A DNA stretch of 64,000 nucleotides from Aquificaceae bacterium (GTDB lineage Bacteria > Aquificota > Aquificia > Aquificales > Aquificaceae), in assembly GCA_037481935.1 (NCBI GenBank), contig JBBFKQ010000008.1:38206-102205 (forward strand). Reading direction: 5' to 3'. The stretch's first letter is position 1, and each line of letters opens with the position of its first letter. The notes beneath the pieces are model-generated. The model was not told the DNA's origin, ran no database searches, and saw only the letters and a program-made list of their open reading frames with translations. Made by a program: the position numbers and the translations under genes. Below, piece after piece: positions 61,427-64,000 of this stretch.

Positions 61427-62593
61427 ATGGAGCTTTACTGCGATGGAGAAAGGGTCTACCTTTCAAGAAACTACAGAGTTGAAGGATTTTCAAAGAAGGA
61501 ACTGCTGGAAAGCTCCAGGTATGAGGTTGTATGGCAGTCAAATAAGCTTTCTGAAACTCCTAAGATACTCACCAGCACAAGATACCATCTTTTAGGCGCA
61601 GGTGGCTCAAAGCTGTTCAGGATGGACAGAAGAAGCGGGGAGAGCGTGGAGCTGGAGGCAGGAAATGAGATAAAGGATGTGGCCAGCAACCTCAGAAATG
61701 TCTTCTTCCTCACGGCGGAAGGCCTCTACAGGGTGTCTGCAGAGAGGTTTGCGGATGCAGAAGTTGTGAGAATGCCTGTGTCAGACCTTTTAGATAAACC
61801 TCTCAGGTCTCTTGCTCTTGCGGGGAAAAACCTCTATATTCTTGCTGGAAACTTCATCTGCAGAGTAAGCATAGATGGAGAACTCTTATTCCAGAGGACG
61901 CTCACAGATGGTCTTAAGGTCCTCCCCCACTACGATGGATGTGTGATCATAAGGAAGGGGGAGCTCCTCTACTTTACAGAGGACCTTGAGGTTCTCTCCA
62001 GTGGAAGCTTTGAAGGTGAGTTTGTAAAGGCTGAGCATGGAGCCTATCACACTCTCCTTCTTACAGACAGAAATTTTGGAGTTTACGGGAAGACGGGCAA
62101 AAGGTATGCCCACGTGGAGGATGCCCATTATATTAGCTTTGCCGAGGGGCTGAACCATGTTTATTTCCTTGACAGAGATGGAACTGTCAGTTATAGCGGT
62201 AAGAAGGACCTACTGGGGGATAACTTTCAGGAGATAGACCTGACAACCCTTGTGGCTATTATAATGGCCTCACTCATGCTTGTTGAAAAAAGAGGAAATA
62301 ATGTGCTAATAAAGGAGGAAAAAGGCTACATAGACGTGCAGATAGAGGGAAGGGTCGTATCTGTGGAAGATATTATCCTGGCGCTCTCCAAATACTTTCC
62401 GGAGGTGTTTTACCTCTACAGAAATCCTGGCTACTACGAGGAGATTGATGCCTTCGCCCAGAAATTTGACCTGTTCAGAGTGGTAGGTAAAGATGTGAGG
62501 CTTAACTCGGAGCTACTTGAGAGACTTATCCAGATGCACTCAGGCTTTAGGGCCTTCGAAGAGGATATAGTCAGGTCTCTTCTTTCCCTGTAG
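61427..62593 (+). CDS. Unknown protein with beta-propeller-like repeats
   Basis: 388 residues from the ATG preceded by GGGAGG. No signal peptide, so cytoplasmic. Residues ~1-270 are a chain of short strand repeats of the type V-x-F-L-T-A-E-G-L-Y-R-V / L-Y-I-L-A-G-N-F-I-C-R-V / V-Y-F-L-D-R-D-G-T-V, which suggests a WD/Kelch-like propeller. Residues ~280-388 are alpha/beta (TLVAIIMASLMLVEKR, then helices). No family recognised. It follows the DUF2231 gene with a 36-bp gap and its own leader, so membership of the efflux operon is uncertain. Confidence 0.6.
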   Translation: MELYCDGERVYLSRNYRVEGFSKKELLESSRYEVVWQSNKLSETPKILTSTRYHLLGAGGSKLFRMDRRSGESVELEAGNEIKDVASNLRNVFFLTAEGLYRVSAERFADAEVVRMPVSDLLDKPLRSLALAGKNLYILAGNFICRVSIDGELLFQRTLTDGLKVLPHYDGCVIIRKGELLYFTEDLEVLSSGSFEGEFVKAEHGAYHTLLLTDRNFGVYGKTGKRYAHVEDAHYISFAEGLNHVYFLDRDGTVSYSGKKDLLGDNFQEIDLTTLVAIIMASLMLVEKRGNNVLIKEEKGYIDVQIEGRVVSVEDIILALSKYFPEVFYLYRNPGYYEEIDAFAQKFDLFRVVGKDVRLNSELLERLIQMHSGFRAFEEDIVRSLLSL

Positions 62594-62597
62594 GGTT

Positions 62598-63131
62598 TTA
62601 CATGCCCCAGAGACCCTTCCTGTTCTCCCTTGCATACCTCTGCGCCTGCAGAAATCTCTCCTGATACTTCACGTTGGGGGGTATGGTGTAGACCATGGCG
62701 TAGCCCTCTTTTACAAGAACCTCATTGAGCATCCTGCCATCAGACAGCCACACATAAGCTAAAAGCCTCCCGTAGCGGTCTGTTTTCTGCACATCAAACT
62801 CGAGATAAACGGTTTCACCCTTCGGGAGCATCTTCTTTGTGAATTCTGCGGACAGCTTACCCATCTTGACTATTTCCTCGAGGCTCTGACCCGTCCTTTC
62901 TGCATCCCTTCTTGCCTTTGGGTTTTCCCTGCTTTCAGGCGTGTCCACCCCTATGAGCCTCACCTTAACCTCCTCACCAGAGCCCAGCGTGCAGTGAAAG
63001 GTATCACCATCCACCACATAAGCTACCTTACAGGGCGTGGTGTTTTCCACTGGAGGCTTAGAGGGTTGGCTCTTACCGCAGGAAAATAAGAACAGGAGAG
63101 CAAGTAGAAGGCTCAAAAAGCTATTCCGCAT
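62598..63131 (-). CDS. Thermonuclease-family lipoprotein (SNc domain)
   Basis: 177 residues from MRNSFLSLLLALL. A longer frame to 63197 is rejected because TAAAAT lies 8 nt before this ATG and the signal peptide begins here. Lipobox LFSC, then the staphylococcal nuclease fold: VVDGDTFHC (Asp), KVRLIGVDTPESRE (Arg, Asp, Glu), TDRYGRLLAYVW (Arg). The catalytic set appears complete, so an envelope-anchored nuclease for environmental DNA or nutrient scavenging is likely. Confidence 0.88.
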   Translation of the reverse strand: MRNSFLSLLLALLFLFSCGKSQPSKPPVENTTPCKVAYVVDGDTFHCTLGSGEEVKVRLIGVDTPESRENPKARRDAERTGQSLEEIVKMGKLSAEFTKKMLPKGETVYLEFDVQKTDRYGRLLAYVWLSDGRMLNEVLVKEGYAMVYTIPPNVKYQERFLQAQRYARENRKGLWGM

Positions 63132-63139
63132 AGGTTGAT

Positions 63140-63145
63140 ATTTTA
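63140..63145 (-). promoter_or_regulatory. Putative -10 of the thermonuclease gene
   Basis: TAAAAT on the minus strand, 8 nt before the ATG at 63131. Confidence 0.4.
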
Positions 63146-63204
63146 AACTGTATGCATTTTTATCTGACCCTCGGGGAGTTGTAAGCGTCAAATCCATCCA
63201 GTGC

Positions 63205-63210
63205 TATAAT
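63205..63210 (+). promoter_or_regulatory. TG-extended -10 for the leaderless Rpn-family gene
   Basis: TGC-TATAAT, then 6 nt, then the ATG at 63217; no Shine-Dalgarno. Confidence 0.55.
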
Positions 63211-63216
63211 CCTCCC

Positions 63217-64000
63217 ATGTCCTCAAAAGACAAAACCCTAAGAAGCATCTTTGACGAGCTCCCCCTCAGACTGAGCCACATACTATCCCCTGCTCCCATC
63301 ACAGAGCTACTCCCTACCACCCTGCCCTCCTCTGAACTCAGACTGGACTTCCTCGCAAAACTCCAAAACCAGACCATCTTCCACATGGAGTTTCAGTCTT
63401 TTAATGACCCAGACATGCCATGGAGAATGCTACGATACTACACATCCATAGCAGAGAGGTATAAAACAAAGAACATAAAACAACTACTTGTCTATGTGGG
63501 CAACGAAAGGCTAAGCATGAAGGACACTCTGGAGCTTGAGAACCTCACCTTCAGGTATGACATGCTTGACATAAGGCAGATAGACTGCAGGGAGCTTCTG
63601 GAGAGCCAAGACCCTGGGGACAGGATAATAGCATGCCTGTGCAGAGTGGAGGATGAGGAATATCTGATAAGGAAGCTCCTTGAGACTATGGAAGGCATGA
63701 GGGATGAGGAGAGGAAGGACTTTATGGTGAAAGTCTTGACACTGACAGAGCTAAGACCTAACTTAAGGGTAAAGCTCTCAGAGGAGGTCAGGCACATGCC
63801 CATAGTGGTCAGACCAGAGGACATAAAACTGCCAGAGAGTGAACTCAGAAAAGACCTTCTCTACAGTCTGGGGCTTGAGGAAGGACTTCACAAAGGCAAA
63901 CAACTCGGGCTTGAGGAGGGGCTTCACAGAGGCAAACAGCTTGGGCTTGAGGAGGGTCTTTTGCTGGATGCACAGGAGATGTTGCTTACAGTGATAGAGA
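63217..64000 (+). CDS. Rpn/YhgA-type PD-(D/E)XK nuclease (3' end outside window)
   Basis: 261 codons are visible and the frame is open to the window edge. The N-terminal nuclease-like domain has Asp44 in LRLDFLA, Glu58-x-Gln60 in HMEFQSF, then MPWRMLRYY, as in Rpn/transposase_31 proteins that promote RecA-independent recombination. After ~residue 218 comes a run of GLEEGL-H-x-GKQL repeats, typical of the family's variable C-terminus. Such genes spread by duplication, and their repeat number varies between relatives. Confidence 0.8.
   Translation, partial: MSSKDKTLRSIFDELPLRLSHILSPAPITELLPTTLPSSELRLDFLAKLQNQTIFHMEFQSFNDPDMPWRMLRYYTSIAERYKTKNIKQLLVYVGNERLSMKDTLELENLTFRYDMLDIRQIDCRELLESQDPGDRIIACLCRVEDEEYLIRKLLETMEGMRDEERKDFMVKVLTLTELRPNLRVKLSEEVRHMPIVVRPEDIKLPESELRKDLLYSLGLEEGLHKGKQLGLEEGLHRGKQLGLEEGLLLDAQEMLLTVIE
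63871..63960 (+). repeat. 36-bp in-frame tandem repeat in the Rpn-family gene
   Basis: Two complete 36-bp units (63871-63906 and 63907-63942), differing at a few third positions, plus half a unit to 63960. Each encodes GLEEGLHxGKQL. Confidence 0.85.

Overview
The window looks like a thermophilic, chemolithoautotrophic bacterium of the Aquificales (Hydrogenobacter/Thermocrinis-like). This is inferred from the protein types: a stand-alone biotin carboxyltransferase of the reductive-TCA kind, a GltB-type glutamate synthase large subunit without GltD, an Aquifex-like DnaG, LpxC and IspE, and very tight gene packing. I could not run a database search. Coding density is extreme: no gap between genes exceeds about 170 bp. 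Most same-strand neighbours overlap by 1-50 bp, and most convergent neighbours overlap or abut. One tRNA (Gln) is present. I see no rRNA, CRISPR array, insertion sequence, prophage or replication origin.

Layout. 1-7137 (+): end of glyA, a degenerate EAL-HDOD protein, a NIL-domain protein, thiL, a biotin carboxyltransferase, a PhoB-type regulator and a membrane metallophosphoesterase. 7109-9452 (-): pyrG and a nitrilase-family amidase. 9521-11577 (+): a SulP transporter with a frameshifted 5' end. 11603-13558 (-): groES-groEL. 13728-21088 (+): ispE, tRNA-Gln, prs, rplY, pth, ppa, kdsD, dxr and a peptide-binding protein. 21081-28063 (-): eno, an FtsB-like protein, a CpoB/YbgF-like protein, uppS, cdsA, pmbA and two proteins of unknown function, one with tandem receiver-like domains. 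28085-33148 (-): a seven-gene Mrp/Mnh-type cation antiporter. 33166-35841 (+): two small proteins, ribD and fmt. 35844-42378 (-): a HARE-HTH/PD-(D/E)XK nuclease-like orphan, tsaD, ctpA, an unknown, cimA and dnaG. 42400-43975 (+): hemD and lpxC. 43900-45718 (-): kdsB, a coiled-coil protein and an FNR-like protein. 45823-47489: a DUF2892-like protein, ferredoxin, flavin reductase and tsaB. 47457-53432 (-): an MFS protein, gltB and a small membrane protein. 53509-62593 (+): a metal-efflux-type island made of a small Cys-rich periplasmic protein, response regulator, sensor kinase, TolC-like, adaptor and RND pump proteins, a DUF2231 protein and an unknown. 62598-64000: a thermonuclease lipoprotein and the start of an Rpn-family nuclease.

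Two regulatory patterns stand out. First, many transcription units start with a TATAAT-like -10 hexamer exactly 6-8 nt before the start codon and without a Shine-Dalgarno sequence. This suggests widespread leaderless transcription, often with a TG-extended -10. In three divergent pairs two such -10 boxes overlap and fill the whole 14-21 bp intergenic gap. Second, the same 11-bp-period direct repeat (GTTAAT-N5-GTTAAT/G) lies upstream of both the sensor/regulator operon and the RND efflux operon, which predicts a self-contained PmrA/OmpR-type regulon.

Functionally the window mixes central metabolism (enolase, CTP, PRPP, isoprenoids, riboflavin, heme, thiamine), envelope synthesis (lpxC, kdsB, kdsD, uppS, cdsA), tRNA modification (tsaB, tsaD), ion homeostasis (Mrp) and metal efflux.
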